NCBI RefSeq assembly: GCF_000003815.2
Contig: NC_049991.1
Location: 6,113,372-6,177,371 of the forward strand
Reading direction: 5' to 3'
DNA from: Branchiostoma floridae
Taxonomy: Eukaryota; Chordata; Leptocardii; Amphioxiformes; Branchiostomatidae
Length of the DNA stretch: 64,000 nucleotides
This document shows, piece by piece, positions 24,038-37,349 of the stretch. The first letter of the stretch is position 1. The number at the start of each line of letters is the position of its first letter. Made by a program: the position numbers and the translations under genes. The notes beneath the pieces are model-generated. The model saw nothing but the letters and a program-made list of their open reading frames with translations. It did not search any database and had not been told where the DNA came from.

Positions 24038-24484
24038 CTACACACGACGGGGTTATACCGCCCCTTACGGGGTGACATACCCTTTCGTAGGCTAATTACA
24101 AGACGGGGATGCGCCAGGTCTCCCGTCCGGGTGAATGATGTAATTCACCATGTGGCTGATACGAGACAGGGGTTCGCCAGGCCTCCATCCGGGTGATTTG
24201 AAGTGAATCACCAACTCCCGACAGAATGATTTTGCACCAACGCACACCGCACCATCGCACGTGTGGGGGTTCTTTAACGTGCATGGGGTATGGCTCTCCC
24301 CATACACGGGACCTCCATTTAACGTCCTATCCGAGGGACGACTCATTTTTCACTTGAGTAAAGTGAGGAATGTCGTGTAAAGTGCCTTTCCCAAGGGCAC
24401 AAGACCGGCAACACGGTAGGCGGATTCGAACCGGCGACCTCTCGATCACGGGCCGAATACAGTACCACTGTGCTACGCGGCCCA
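24038..24484 (-). mobile_element. tRNA-derived SINE, near full length
   Basis: On minus the head has an A box TAGCACAGTGG (24465-24475) and B box GGTTCGAATCC (24422-24432). The body follows with TTGGGAAAGGCACTTTAC, CGTCCCTCGGATAGGACG, GTTAAAGAACCCCC and two GGCCTGGCG/GACCTGGCG direct repeats. This is the best reference copy in the window. Confidence 0.85.
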
Positions 24485-24559
24485 ACAATAAGTATATGTC
24501 ATATCAAGGTGATGGTCGATGGTGTCAAATTGCAATGCTCGTCTATTGCAGTTTGAAAC

Positions 24560-25330
24560 CACCGCCCATCGAATTGATATTCTTAAACATCACATTTTTC
24601 TAAAACAGTGCATGAAGACGCTATGCCCATCTCTATTCTATACCCCTAGGGCATTCATGTCACTACATATGGGACTAAGTCTACTAGAAGATATGTTGTG
24701 TAGCCACTGCACTTTTTGCCATGCATGGGTAAGTATTTCGCAGAAAAATAATCGTCTGTAATTTCGTGGAAGTCCTTGGTATGAGTAATTCGGGAATTAA
24801 ACCCACAACCTTCCTTATACCTGGCGAACACCGGGTCATTGCATAACCGTAACATAAGCTTTACCGGAATGTTATCAATCTTATCAAACTGTACAACACA
24901 ATGCTTTTTCGAAGTATTTCGTGATTTCAGCTCCTTAGAAGCTTACAAGTACAGCTTAGTTACTCTTGTGCTTATTGCTAACACTTGTAGGTCTTTTGCA
25001 TATGATGAAAACACTTTATAGACTGATCGTCCGACAGGATGACATGGACAAGAAGATAGACTGGAGTACTTAGTAAAATGTCGATGCTTTGCATCCGTAT
25101 GTCAAGTGAATAGTATGTCATCTAAATAGTTTTGAAAGGTCAGGCGGCAGTTTTGCGTACAGAATACATTTTTCTTGCTTTGCAGTGTTATCACCAGTCT
25201 GAAATGTCATTTATCTAACTCATTCTTATTCTATTTTATTTTATTTCATATTATGTCATCTAATAAAAGATGCAATCGCTTTCCGGAGCTATCGTGTTTG
25301 CGATCACCAACCATAGATAATTTGATGGGG
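24560..25330 (+). repeat. Segmental duplication, first copy
   Basis: Collinear with 25985-27000: GATATTCTTAAA, TCTATTCTATACC, CTAGGGCAT, CACTACATATGGG, TTAGAAGCTTACAAGTACAG and TGCATATGATG occur in both at an offset of about 1.43 kb. Non-coding. Confidence 0.8.
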
Positions 25331-25984
25331 AAGTTTGAGCAAATTACTTCTTAAATTATGATATCTTAACTTTTCCATGGCAAAGGCATTCAGTGTGAAG
25401 TACTTTCTAAGCTACACCTAAATATTCAGTTCACGGGCATGCGCATTTTCTTTGTTTATCTCTAAAACGTGTGTATACTGTATGTAAAGTTTTCTTTTCC
25501 AGTACGACAATATTGACATATAAGAAGTCAATTGCCAGACAGATTACAAAATAGAGCTTAATACAAAATAAAATCCCAATTGCTATAATTACAATAAAGG
25601 CTAACATATGTCTTTGATATGGTGAAGCAATCGATAAGGGCTAATCATGAGTTTCGGTATTCTTTCTAAAAGCAATGCAGTATTTTATATATTTACCTCT
25701 TTTTGTATTGTGTGATTTGTGGCATCAAAAGTTATATAAAAATCTGTCTGCAGTATCGAGTCCCATAAAATCTGGTCTACTTTATGCGAGAAATGCAATA
25801 CGTATTTTTTAGATTCCATTATAAAGTTAGTACAACATGTCTTTTTTTCCCTTCCATGAAATGTCATGGAGGTTATATCTTACCCTGCGTTTGTCTGTCT
25901 GTCTGTGTGTGTGTGTGTAAACAAAATTACTCAAGAACGGCTGGGTAAATTTGTTTAATACTTGGTGTATTGGTAGTGTGTGAT

Positions 25985-27000
25985 AAAAACTGGATTTGAT
26001 ATTCTTAAAAATTGCATTTTTTTTCTAAACCAGTGCATAGAGGCGCTATACCCATTTCTATTCTATACCGCTAGGGCATGCATGTCACTACATATGGGGT
26101 TTATTCTAATAAAAGATATGTTATGTAACTACCCAACACACCATTCATGAGTAAGTATTTCGCAGAAAAAGAATAATCTGTAATTTCGTTGAAGTCCTTG
26201 GTATGAGTAATCCGGGATTGAACCTTCCTTATACCTGACGAACACTGGGTCATTGCACCAGCGTTACATAAGCTTTACCTAAATGTTATTAAAGCAATCT
26301 TATCAAACTGTACAACACAATGCTATTTCGAAGAAGTATTTCGTGATTTCAGCTCCTTAGAAGCTTACAAGTACAGCTTAGTTACTCTTGTGCTTATTGC
26401 TAACACTTGTATGTCTTTTGCATATGATGTAAACACTTTATAGAAGTACAGTATATAGTAAAATATAGTAAAATGCCAATGCTTTGCACCCGTATGTCAA
26501 GTGAAATTTGTATCTTTTAAATAGTATTTTTGTCTTGGAAAGGAAACGGGGTAATTCTGCATGCAACTTGCATTTTTACTGCTTTACAATGCTATCACTG
26601 GTCTGAACTATAATTTGTCCACCTTAATTTAATTTAATTTAATTTAATTTAATTTAATTTAATTTAATTTAATTTAATTTAATTTAATTTAATTTAATTT
26701 AATTTAATTTAATTTAATTTAATTTTATCTTATCTTATCTTATCTTATCTTATCTTATCTTATCTTATCTTATCTTATCTTATCTTATCTTATCTTATTT
26801 TATTTTATTCTATTTTGTTTCATTTTATTCCATTTCGTTTCGTTTCATTTATTTTATTTTATTTTATCTTATTTTATTTATCATCTTATCTTATTATATT
26901 TATTTCATTTTATTTTGTTTTACATTTTGTTTACATTTTGTTTTACATTTTGTTTTGTTTTGTTTTGTTTTGTGACGTCACCGACCGTACTTGATTTCAT
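25985..27000 (+). repeat. Segmental duplication, second copy, with pentanucleotide expansion
   Basis: Same unit as 24560-25330. Where the first copy has a short TTATTTTATTTCATATTATG stretch, this copy has a long microsatellite: (AATTT)n at about 26624-26724, (TTATC)n at 26725-26797, and degenerate TTTTA/TTTTG units to about 26970. Confidence 0.85.
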
Positions 27001-27099
27001 TAAAATTTGGGAGTTTGAGCAAATAATTCTAGAATTCTGGAATTAAGAATCTATCGTTCTGTATAAATACTCTTTGTGCTAAGCCCTAACCGCTTACCA

Positions 27100-27490
27100 A
27101 TTGATAAACAAATCAAGTTTTATCGTGTTTTCAAACTTAGCCGTTAAAACATGTAGCGTTCCCAGTATTTGGCTATAACAACCTTCATATTATCTCTCAC
27201 ACTCACTCCGGCGAGAAACAAATATCGAATTATAAAAGTAATAACGAAATTGACTTTTATTGTCTTTTCAAACTAAGTCGTTAAAACATGTCGTATTCCC
27301 ATTATTGGCTATAACAATCTTCATATTATCTCTCACACTCACTTCAGCGAGAAACAAATATCTAATTATAAAAGTAATAACGAAATTGACTTTTATTGTG
27401 TTTTCAAACTAAGTCGTTAAAAATATGTCGTATTATCTCTCTCACTCACTCCGACGAGAAATGAATATTTAATTATAAAATTAATAAGGC
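27100..27490. repeat. Tandem repeat, period about 137 bp, three units
   Basis: TTTTCAAACT starts units at about 27128, 27265 and 27401. Each holds GTTAAAA, TATTATCTCTC and CACTC..CG.CGAGAAA. The third is shortened. Confidence 0.85.
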
Positions 27491-28760
27491 CCTGCAGAGT
27501 CTTAGGCTTACTTCCGAAATTGCCTGAGGACTGATTTGCTCTATGTTCTCAAGAAAGGAACCCCACGGTCAAAGGGTTTCTATATCAATGAAAACGTGTG
27601 TGCAGACGCCATTTGAGCCATGATGAAAGGATATCCATTAGATGATATATAAAAGCACCACGTATGTAACCTTCATGCAATCAAGCAGCATAAAGGAAAG
27701 AAAAGAAATCTAATCCTGCATAGCCTTCAGCAAACTTCATTAGCTTTCTCTCGCCCTGTACTTGTCTACTGATACTATTTTACATTTACCTGTGAAGTTT
27801 TAGTGTTGTTTTTTAAACTCAAAATTCTTATAAAATCGGTTTGTCGTGATGCTTTTTCAAGTGGCCAGTAGTGCAACTCAGTTTCGCTACTGCTCGTGTT
27901 TTTAGCCGAAGTAGTTCCAAAACATTTACAGTTTTCCTAGTATTTGGCCATTACATAAGATCTATGAAAAAATATTATGGCTCATACAAAGTACAAGTAT
28001 CTAGTTATAAATTTAACAAGGCCCTAGCATTACGCTTTGGGATTACTCTCGAAATTGCATGAGGATTGCTTTGGTCTGTTTTTTTTATAAAGGGACTTAA
28101 CACAAAGGGTTCCTATATCAATGAATACGTAAGTGCAGACGCCATTTGAGCCATAATGAAAGGATATTCATTAGAAATATCTAAAAGCACCACGTATGTA
28201 ACCTTCATGCAATCAAGCAGCATTAAGGAAAGAAAAGAAATCTAATCTTGTATAGCCTTCAGCGAACTTCATTAGCTTTCTCCTTGTCTACAGGTACTAT
28301 TTTACATTTACCTATGTTGTTTTACTGTTGTTTGTCAAACTAAAAGTTATCATAAAAATCGGTTTGCTGTGATGCTTTTTCAAGTGGCCAGTAGTGCAAC
28401 TCAGTTCCACTACTGCTCGTGTTTTTAGCCGAAGTAGTTCCAAAACATTTACAGTTTTCCTAGTATTTGGCCATTACATAAGATCAATGAAAAAATATTT
28501 TGGCTCATACAAAGTACGGATATCTAATTATAAATCTAAAAGGCCATGGCATTACGCTTTGGGATTACTTCCGAAATTGTCTGAGGTTTGCTTTGTTCTG
28601 TGTTCTCTAGAAAGGGACGTAACTTAAAGGGTTCCCATATCAATGAATACGTATGTGCAGACGTTATTTGAAACATGTTGAAAGGATCTTCAGTAGAAAA
28701 TATATGAAAGCACGGCGTTTGCAATCTTATGCAATTAAGTCAGACGAGTACCGACACTGG
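27491..28760. repeat. Tandem repeat, period about 523 bp
   Basis: Two full units and a partial third. Landmarks GGCCAGTAGTGCAACTCAG and TTTTTAGCCGAAGTAG recur 523 bp apart. A further fragment lies near 29250-29390 (GAAATCTA, CAGCCTTCAGCGAA). Small ORFs at 27871 and 28394 are copies of one another and look non-coding. Confidence 0.8.
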
Positions 28761-30600
28761 CTTCCCAAGCGTAGAGGAGACGTCAGCGGTAGGGTAACGC
28801 GACAAAACAATCAACTAGTAACATTGCCAGTACACACAGAGCGCTACAGAAACAGCCTAATTCCATATCTAACTACTTTACTAAATAACAGTATGTAGAC
28901 AGGTGCATTAAGTTGATATGTGAATGAAAACCCCATCAAATTTTTAATTCTTGCATTGTTATTGTATTGTTAAATGATCATGTATTGTATCGACCACCAA
29001 TGTTAAATGTTCAAGATTAGAAAGCAATACAAACGCTGAGATTATCCTATTGCTGTTAATCATATCAATAGAATTTTAAAATAGTTTTAATCTCAAGGCT
29101 GTAAATTTTATGTATAGGATTTTACCCAGCTGCATGTTAATCAATTGTATTGCCTACAGTCCATTTTTGACTCTCATGTGAAAGGAGTGTGCAATTCAGC
29201 CTAAAGGCTGCGAAATGCTTCTGTGAAATAAACCATTATTGTTATTATTATATATTAAGCAACATAAAAGAAAGAAAGAAACGAAATCTATTCCAGTACA
29301 GCCTTCAGCGAAGTTTATCCAATCTCAACGTTAATAAGGTTTCGTTCTGCGCTTGTCTAAAGATACTATTTTACATTCACATTTGTTGTTTTGCTGTTGC
29401 ACAGCACGAAATCAGACATTTAAGCATGCTTAATGCCTTTCGTAAATGAAGCTTAAAGATTTGAACATAGATAAGTAATGTTTAAGCGACCTTTAAGCAG
29501 TCGTGAATGCCACAATTACGCTCAACCTTTACGATGGGTTTAAGAATGAAGTAAAGCCTGCTTAAGTTGCTTAAACATTGTAATAATGTAATTATTACGT
29601 CATAAATCTGATTATATTAGCTGAAACCATGGGAAAAGGTTATTTCCAGAAAAATTTAAGGTATGAAAGCTACTTTAGATAACAGAAGATTATCTAAGTA
29701 AGAAAATAGCAGTAATAAAGCAAATAAAGCGACAAAAAACAAATTGTTAGAACCGAAAATAGACATTTTTCTTCAGAAATGCCTGTCAACACGAAAAAAA
29801 GGAACATTTTCAAAACTTTACGAAATGTATTGCCAACTAAGTCTTAGGAAAACTAACCAAATGTGGTGGCTCTAGCCTAAGCCGTTCTGGCGATATACGA
29901 CATGAAAGCTGGCGCACACACACACACAAACGTCTGAATTGGGTTAAAATGTAGCCTAGATGAGTATGTACCATTGTCGAATTCCAAAGTGTTTTGAATG
30001 AGTCAGTAACTATTATCACCGTCACGTCCTATTCCATTTCGTAAAAGTTTCTAAGAATAGCCATTTCTACGAAGGTGGTAAGCACGTTTTCTAGGCCTTA
30101 CCACACTTCTTAAAATCTTGGCAGGTCTTCAAGTGGTTGAAAGCAAGTAAAGGACCCAAATGTCAGAAAGATACCTTATCATTAACACTTATAATAATGT
30201 AGTCTAGACGAGTATGCTTTGAATGATTCAGTAAGTTTTATTGCAATCACTTTCTATTCCAGTTCGTAAAAGTTTCCAATAATTTTTACTGGAAGCTGTT
30301 TTACGAGGGTGCTAGACACATACTTTAAACAACCTCAGGTCGTAAGTAGGTGACAAGTTCATTTGGGCCCTTTCCCAAAAACACATTAGGAAGTTGACCT
30401 TGGTAAATCAAGGTTATAAAAGTTCCTAAGAAGGTCAAGTCCAAAGGGAGACGTCCAATCAGCAGCGAGGACCTGTGCGGATCCGAAAGAACTTAAGTTT
30501 ATGTTTCAACTGTAAAAAGCTTTCCCAAGTGATACTTAATAGCTATCTACATTTCTGTACTATTTGGCGTAAGAGTGCATCATTGCTAGATAGCTTTAGA
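28761..30600. other. No gene recognised
   Basis: AT-rich DNA. Contains a fragment of the 523-bp repeat and a short ACACACAC run near 29914. Loosely repeated blocks with GTTTTGAATGAGTCAGTAA-like sequence occur at about 29990 and 30220. Confidence 0.4.
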
Positions 30601-30603
30601 ATA

Positions 30604-30815
30604 TACTTTAAATGCAGAAACTTTCGCGGTGGTTTAATGTTCGCAGTTTTCGCGGTTGCTGCTTCACCGCGAAGTTGAAACCACCGCGAAAATTTTTCTA
30701 TGACAGTAAAAAACTACAGTGCATGGTGCTACCGTGAACTTAAAACCACCGCGAAAAGTCCTTTCTACCGCTACCGCGAAATTAAATCCCCACGAACCTA
30801 AATGCATTTACAGTA
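30604..30815. mobile_element. TACTGTA/TTCGCGGTGG-type MITE
   Basis: Inverted ends TACTTTAAATGCAG and TGCATTTACAGTA enclose several CGCGGTGG or CCACCGCG blocks. Same family as 11998-12214 and 50463-50674. Confidence 0.75.
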
Positions 30816-31314
30816 CTAGATGTTTTATGCACCCTGGATTCACTGAAAAACCTTTTCAACACAAAATTCGCTTAATTTTCTTCCCAATTTGTCTTTTCTG
30901 TTAAAAATTAGCTTCGTGGTTTGTTTCTTTAAAGATGATGAGGTAAGGTGTGACAAAATGCAACAGAGATACAGATTACATAATTCAGTTCCCAATTTCA
31001 CGTTTTATTCACTTAACGGTAATACTAATTGGTTTACTTGGCTCCATCATACTTGGCTTCATCTTACTTGCCTCCATCATACTTGGCTCCATCATTGGCA
31101 CAAATGGTCACAAATGTGTAAGTGTGACCGCAAGAGATAAACTGTTGAAAAGTCTCCAAATTTTTGTTGAAGGTTCTCAAAGCTGTTGCAATTTGTGGCT
31201 GCCAACATACACAATGCGGTAAGATTTTCGATTTTGGTACGAAACATGATCTATACTGTTTGGGGTTCGAAAACGGGTACATATGTTTTTATAAGCGTCT
31301 CATAATTCTTCTTT

Positions 31315-31805
31315 TTTCAAGCATCTTTACGTAGTTCTTCCTGTTTTGCTCCAGCGTACTCATTAAATCTGCTCAGTACGTAAGCAAATTAACTACTGAT
31401 TTACATGATTATTACCTATGACGCCAATCATCACTAGAAGCAAGCTACATAAAAAACGACAATCCCTCAACCCCTTTTCAAAATTGAACAAATCTAGACA
31501 CAACATGCATATGCCAGGGGAGTAAGCTGTCTGAGGAGTAAGGTTTTCGGTCAGCTATCTCCTCTTACATGTTTTTCTGGCTATATTTTCCAATTTCTAC
31601 CATTTTTTTCATCAAATATGTTTTTCAAACCTTCTTAGAGTCACTCTTGAGATAGGTCTTCCTGTTTTCCTCCAGCGTACTCTTTAAATCTGCTCAGTAC
31701 GTAAGCAAATTAGCAACTAATTTGCATGATTAGTGTCCTATGACGTCAATCATCACTAGAAGGAATCTACACATAAAGATAATGACAATCATTTTACCTT
31801 CTTCA
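31315..31805. repeat. Direct duplication of about 160 bp
   Basis: CCAGCGTACTC, TAAATCTGCTCAGTACG and CAATCATCACTAGAAG recur about 325 bp apart. Confidence 0.75.
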
Positions 31806-32014
31806 ATAAACTTCAACTTCAAACTTCTTAAATCATTCTCTTTTGAAGTCACCAATAAAGGGTAGTTTGTGTTTAATGAACCGAACTGAATGCCGAAAAA
31901 CATTTATTTTACTCCCATCGGCAGTCTATTCGACGTATAGAATTTCTCAAATTCGCCCCCAGGCTGTTCGTTAGATCTGCACTATGAGACATTTTCTCCG
32001 CTTGCATATCAAAG

Positions 32015-32720
32015 GCCTTCTCGTATCTAGTATAATGATTCTTGTTGACGCGTTTTGCGGGTTCACTCGAGTGTAAGTCCTGTAAATGCTTTGCCAGCCT
32101 GACAAGTAGACACAACGTCTTGTGAGATAAGGAGTTGACGCCTTAACTCTGCATAGAACATCCTTAAGGTAGGTCGATGTAGTCAATTATGATTATAGTT
32201 GTAGCTTAAGTGTCAGATCGTCGTTTGCATCTTTCAGACGAAGCTCATCATCAAGAGTATGATTCTTGTTGTTGCGTTTTGTGGGTTCATTCGGGTTAAA
32301 GTCCTATAAACCCTTTGCCAATCGTCTTACACTGACAAAGCCGCGAAGCTGGTGTGTTACGCCGAAGGGTGATTATACCGGCTATATAGATACAGATAGA
32401 GAAGCTGGTGTGTTACGCCGAAGGACGGTTATGCCGGTTATATAGATACAGATACAGAAGCTGGTGTGTTACGCCGAAGGGTGGTTATACCGGTTATATA
32501 GATACAGATACAGAAGCTGGTGTGTTGCGCCGAAGGGCGGTTATACATATATAGATACGGATACAGATACAGAGGAAGGCACAATTTCTTGTTTTGACAC
32601 AACCACTTGATACCATAATTCTGCAAAGGGCATTTTTAAGGTAAGTCAAAACGCACATCTCTGTTTTATCTATGATTTAAGTCGTTTATAATTACAGTTG
32701 TAATATAATAGTGAAGTCGT
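32015..32720. repeat. Duplicated block around a 56-bp tandem array
   Basis: ATGATTCTTGTTG and GGGTTCA.TCG recur at about 32034 and 32261. The 56-bp units start at 32345, 32401, 32457 and 32513 (GAAGCTGGTGTGTTACGCCG). CTCTGCATAGAACATCCTTAAGGTA at the left is echoed at about 32619. Confidence 0.8.
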
Positions 32721-34540
32721 TATTTACATTTGCATATAAAAAACATTGCCGTATTTTATTTGTATTATGGCATGTCACGTACCAGATTCGCATGCATTCC
32801 ACGAAGCATTAACAGGTGTATACATGTATTACACTAAACGTCCTGTCAAACCTAACCCGTGCACATGTACCTGTACGCGTACATGTTTAAATGAAATGTA
32901 CAAAATAGCAACATTTTATTCGAAAATAAACTGGCTTTAAATTTATTTAGAGAAAGCTACCTGATTGTTTAGAAAAATTCCTCTTTTACTTATAGCAAAA
33001 ATGGCTTTCTTTTTTTAGTTATTTTCTTACATATAGGTTATGTATTACAGGGCAGATTACAAACGTTACCGGGAACGTTTGTTACCACAGTTAACTTAAC
33101 CCTTTTTCTTCGAAATGACTAACAATGTTGGCTACATCGTATAAATGGACGTTCCTAGGGACATTGAAAAAAATTGCAGCATTTTCACAGCAGGTCAGAT
33201 AGAAAGCGCAGAAAGCATCGAACAATGTTAACGTTTGTTACAGGCATTTCTGTACAAGACTTTGTTAGGCATGGTGGGCTACAAATGGCCGTCAACGACC
33301 CTTTCTTGCTTCTTTAGAAAGCCAAAAAACTGTATCAAAGCGTCACAAATAGAGATTTCTAGTCTTATACTTGGATAAGGTAACCATGGTATCCGTCGTA
33401 CCCATGGTGGTAACATTTGGTACCGAATTTGGCGATAGACACAGACCACCTCACACAGCCTCCAAGATCAGTGACAGGAGCGATCTGACGTAATCGGTCA
33501 GAGGGTCTGGGTAGCTGGTTTCACCTGCCGAACAATCATTATATGAACTGAATTGTTACATTTTGGGCTTCTTCGTTTCTTCTCAGGCGACTGCTATTTT
33601 TTCGGGGGTAAATTTGCACCTTTGTCTTAATTTATTTCAAGCCTTCAACAAATACTTTTGTGGGGCATCTTTTGTAAAACATTGCAGAGTTTGTTAAGAA
33701 ATAAAAGAATCAGTGATTCTGTCTATATTTTGTGCAGTTGCGCCATATAAAGTCGTTTTTTTCTAAAGGATATTATAAAAACGTATTTTCTAATGTCTGT
33801 GAATTATAAGATAAATACCCAATTGTAGCTTTGAACTGGATCTTGTGTTTTCATTCAACTATCTTCGCACATTTTTCCGAGAAAATAACCTCCTTCTGTT
33901 TTAAACATAGCTCTGACGTCATCTGAAACCTCTTATTGAAACATGCATGGTAGCAATAATTAGAACTAGAGAGCCTCTTTAAAATACAAGTATACTTTAA
34001 AGTGTGTCTCTATCGATCCAAGGCAAGGACAACTCCGACAACGCAATTTCGGTGGTTAAATGTCAGTCCATGATAAATGATCTTTTTAAACGTAAAAATA
34101 CAATACCTTGTAACTAGACATTGTTACCTTTACAAAAAAGGATGACTTGGTGCCATTTTGTACAATTTAAATCCGGAAGACGCGGATGGATCCTAATAAC
34201 ATTTGGTAGTTAGGTAGCGGTTAGGAAGACGAAGGCTATTTTCGACAATGTACGTCTTGTGGCTTTATAATGTAGTCATTTGGTTTCAACAAAAAAAGAT
34301 TATTAAAGATTGTGACAGTGGGACAATTGTCCATGGAACCACCACATGTACAGATGCGATTGTATCTATAACTTCTTACATATACAAATATATATTTAGA
34401 AATGACATGAACTAAAAGATATTGTGAACTGAGTTATTATCCTCATTCTGTCAAATGTCAATCATTTTAATTGGCCGATCAAAGCGGGTTCCTCTCTTCC
34501 TCCCAATTATTTTGTCATAACCCACTTTGAGTTTCCATAA
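32721..34540. other. No feature recognised
   Basis: AT-rich intergenic sequence. Short inverted match AAACGTTACCGG/GGGAACGTTTG near 33060. No splice-supported coding region. Confidence 0.35.
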
Positions 34541-34544
34541 CTAT

Positions 34545-35540
34545 ATAACGACTAACATAGGCTATCATTACATTTTTTTTATGATAGGCATCTTACATTT
34601 TCTTTCTTGTGTTAATGTTTACTCAAGGAAGACTGTCGACTGTAAATTGCGACGGTTTTTACTTCTTACCTTATTTATGATACATCAGCAGATATATTTT
34701 GCATTATATATTACCTACGCTTGTGGTAAGTGTACCCTTCCTTTTGTTCATGTTTACTACGAATGTGCACGTAATTTCAAAACTCGTTTTTTAGATGTCG
34801 TCAAAGAAAACGTCTGACTGCCAATCGCAACAAGTTAAGTTTTTCTTCTAAAGTAATGTTTCATAACCAGACATATTTTGTAGCTTATAATGCTTACGCT
34901 CATGCTTATTAAAAGCATTTTCTTCTTTGAGTTTATGACTATTACAGTGCTCGTACTAAATTCAAAACAGTATTTGGATATTCGCCAAGAAAGACTTACA
35001 TCTGCCGACTGAAACAGTTTTACTTTTCCATTTTCAATTAATGTCTCAAAACCAGATATATTTTGTAGTATATAAGACGCTCGTGATAAGTATAAGCATT
35101 TTTTTGTTCTTTATTACTAAGACACGACTTCTAGATATCGTCAAAGAAAACTTTCGACTCTCAGTCGCAACAAGTGTACTTTAGCTTCTAGATAAATGTC
35201 TCATAACCAGATGTTTTGTATCATCAAGGAGGTTTAACCTTCTTGACCTTGGTTGCATACAGCACACACGTTCGTGACAAGCATTAGCTGCGAATTCATG
35301 ATTACTTTAGAATGTTATTTCAGAACACAATTTGGAAACGTCGCAAAGGAAGAAAGGGCCGTCAAGAGCAACGTATAGCCTTTTTTCTCCCTAATTAATG
35401 CATCATAACCAGATGTGCCTTTGCGGTACGCGCACCCACGCACAGACTATTCAGGTTCCTTCAAAACACGATTTGAAGATGCTGACAAGGAAGGCTTTCG
35501 ATTGTGTACTTTTACTTTTCTACATGTATAGCCCTTGATA
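34545..35540. repeat. Diverged tandem repeat, period about 200-250 bp
   Basis: Landmarks CATAACCAGAYATATTTTGTAG and GTCAAAGAAAAC-TCGACT recur at about 34690-34800, 34860, 35045-35150, 35195 and 35400. Unit length varies. The ORF at 34527-34817 lies in it and is not a gene. Confidence 0.65.
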
Positions 35541-36616
35541 CTAATCTCCGGCTAGTTGGGTAGCCTTGTCTGTATTTCTCATGACTATAGAGTCAAATAA
35601 ATAAAATCAAAAATCAAAATCGTGGTAGATACTTAGAAGGTGGTTACATCCACCATACAGTTTATTGGTCATTTTGTACATAATTCCAATGAGGTTTTAT
35701 CCTTCATCAGTTATGGTCTGGACATTTTTCTTCTACGTTTGAGTAACATCCATTGTAGATATGTGTTTACTATGGAAACATATTTCTTTAAAGGAATACC
35801 AACCTGTAGAAGGAAATAAAATTATCCAGGTTATAATGGCCGTAATAATGTAAAAGCTACACACCGGATGAAAAGTGGTTACCATCGCAACATGCCGTCA
35901 TGAGCATAAGGTGACGCAGATGAGTTCGCCACTTGTTCCGTTATAAAAGCGTGGACCGCGCCTGTAGGCTACAAGTCATCGCCCTAAATCGGAACGAATT
36001 TCCCCTCAATAATTCTCTTGCGGTCACAATGATGTTTTGTTGGACACAAGGGCAAAATAAGTGACTTCTTCAAGCAAAATGGCCGCGCCCAAAATGTCAC
36101 ATCCTCAGTTTTGGCCTTGAATTGAATGCAAGATAATTATGTTGGAAGTCGTAGTGTTACCAAACGTACAACGATTAAGATTCGTAAAAAAGATATTAGT
36201 AGTGATCACATATGTTTATGATTAGCTCGCGCTCATTCGTAACATTTTGCTAATTGTTAATTTTGTTGCAAAATATTTCAAAAACTAGTTTTCCAAAATA
36301 TTCCTATTTCAGGCGACAAATTCAGGATTTATAGCATACTTCACAAAACAGATGCCAAAAGACGTAGTCCAGTGATGAGCTATTAGCTTTGAACTTTACT
36401 TCCTGCACAGATCTTATTCCCCGTACAATTTTGTTTGTTTGTTTGTTTGTTTGCTTGTTTAATTGTATTGCATACACATCATGACGTAAGACACCAGGTG
36501 TGTACTGAAGAGTAAAAGCTAGCTATCAGGACAGATTTATTTGATTCAATCACACCGGAAAGATCCTTTAATTTTTTCTTCTTACATTTGATTATTATTT
36601 CCCGTACTCTAGTTAT

Positions 36617-37010
36617 GAATGAATGAAGACCTTTATTGTACATTCATACCCACTGGGTTCAGTACAGGTCACAATAAATGATACAACATGATACAATGAT
36701 ATAATGAATCTACACTACTCAAGGATCGTATTCTACTGCGTACATTCGGCTTCTTCTCGTTTCTTTGTGATATTGAAAATGTAAGAACAGATATGCTTTA
36801 TAAGTAATGGTTTGTCTAGATTCATAAGGAATATAAATTTGTCTATACTACTTAGTTGTATGAAGTGGGGGAACATGGATTCTATTAGTCTGTAGAGTTC
36901 AGCTCTCTCTTTCATGTACAAAGTACATTCTACTACAAAATGAAGTTCGTCTTATAACTTATCTAGATTGCAGTATCTACGTATTCGTTATGGCTTTCCT
37001 TAAACACAGG
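36617..37010 (-). mobile_element. 3' end of an L2/CR1-like non-LTR retrotransposon (relic)
   Basis: On minus the frame reads RIRRYCNLDKL, a stop, DELHFVVECTLYMKERAELY, then a F..L...DKFIFLMN-type stretch and KHICSYIFNITKKREE. This matches the C-terminal region after the reverse transcriptase of L2/CR1-type ORF2 proteins (DE.HFL..C..Y..R). It ends in a 3' tail with ATTCATTCAT. The internal stop and lack of upstream domains mark it as dead. Confidence 0.7.
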
Positions 37011-37349
37011 GACCTACATTTATAACTAACGTAATATCCGAGGGACGCCTGTTACTAAAGTCTAAGATGGTCTAACAAAAGTTAGATAGTGATTTAACCG
37101 GAGAATGGCGTTACTTAAATAGTCACTGGTCTCTTTGGCAAGATAGCTAGGACGTAAACGTTGTCACATCTTCAAATGTCACGATAACGCACTCCAAGCA
37201 TGGTGGGCATGTGCTGAGGAGTGCTGCATATGACGTGTGAAGTAGACAGAGTTGTCAGTAAACTTATCACGAAATTCCAAATACTCCAAATACAAAAAGG
37301 ACTTCACGAAGGTTTGAGATCTTTGCTTTCTTACTATTCAAATCATAGG

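Noticed and set aside
24422-24475. Apparent tRNA gene with A and B boxes
   Set aside because: The tRNA-like head runs straight into SINE body sequence found in many copies, with no closing acceptor stem.
32345-32568. Regular repeats resembling a CRISPR array
   Set aside because: Units are contiguous 56-bp tandem repeats without unique spacers, in animal DNA with introns.
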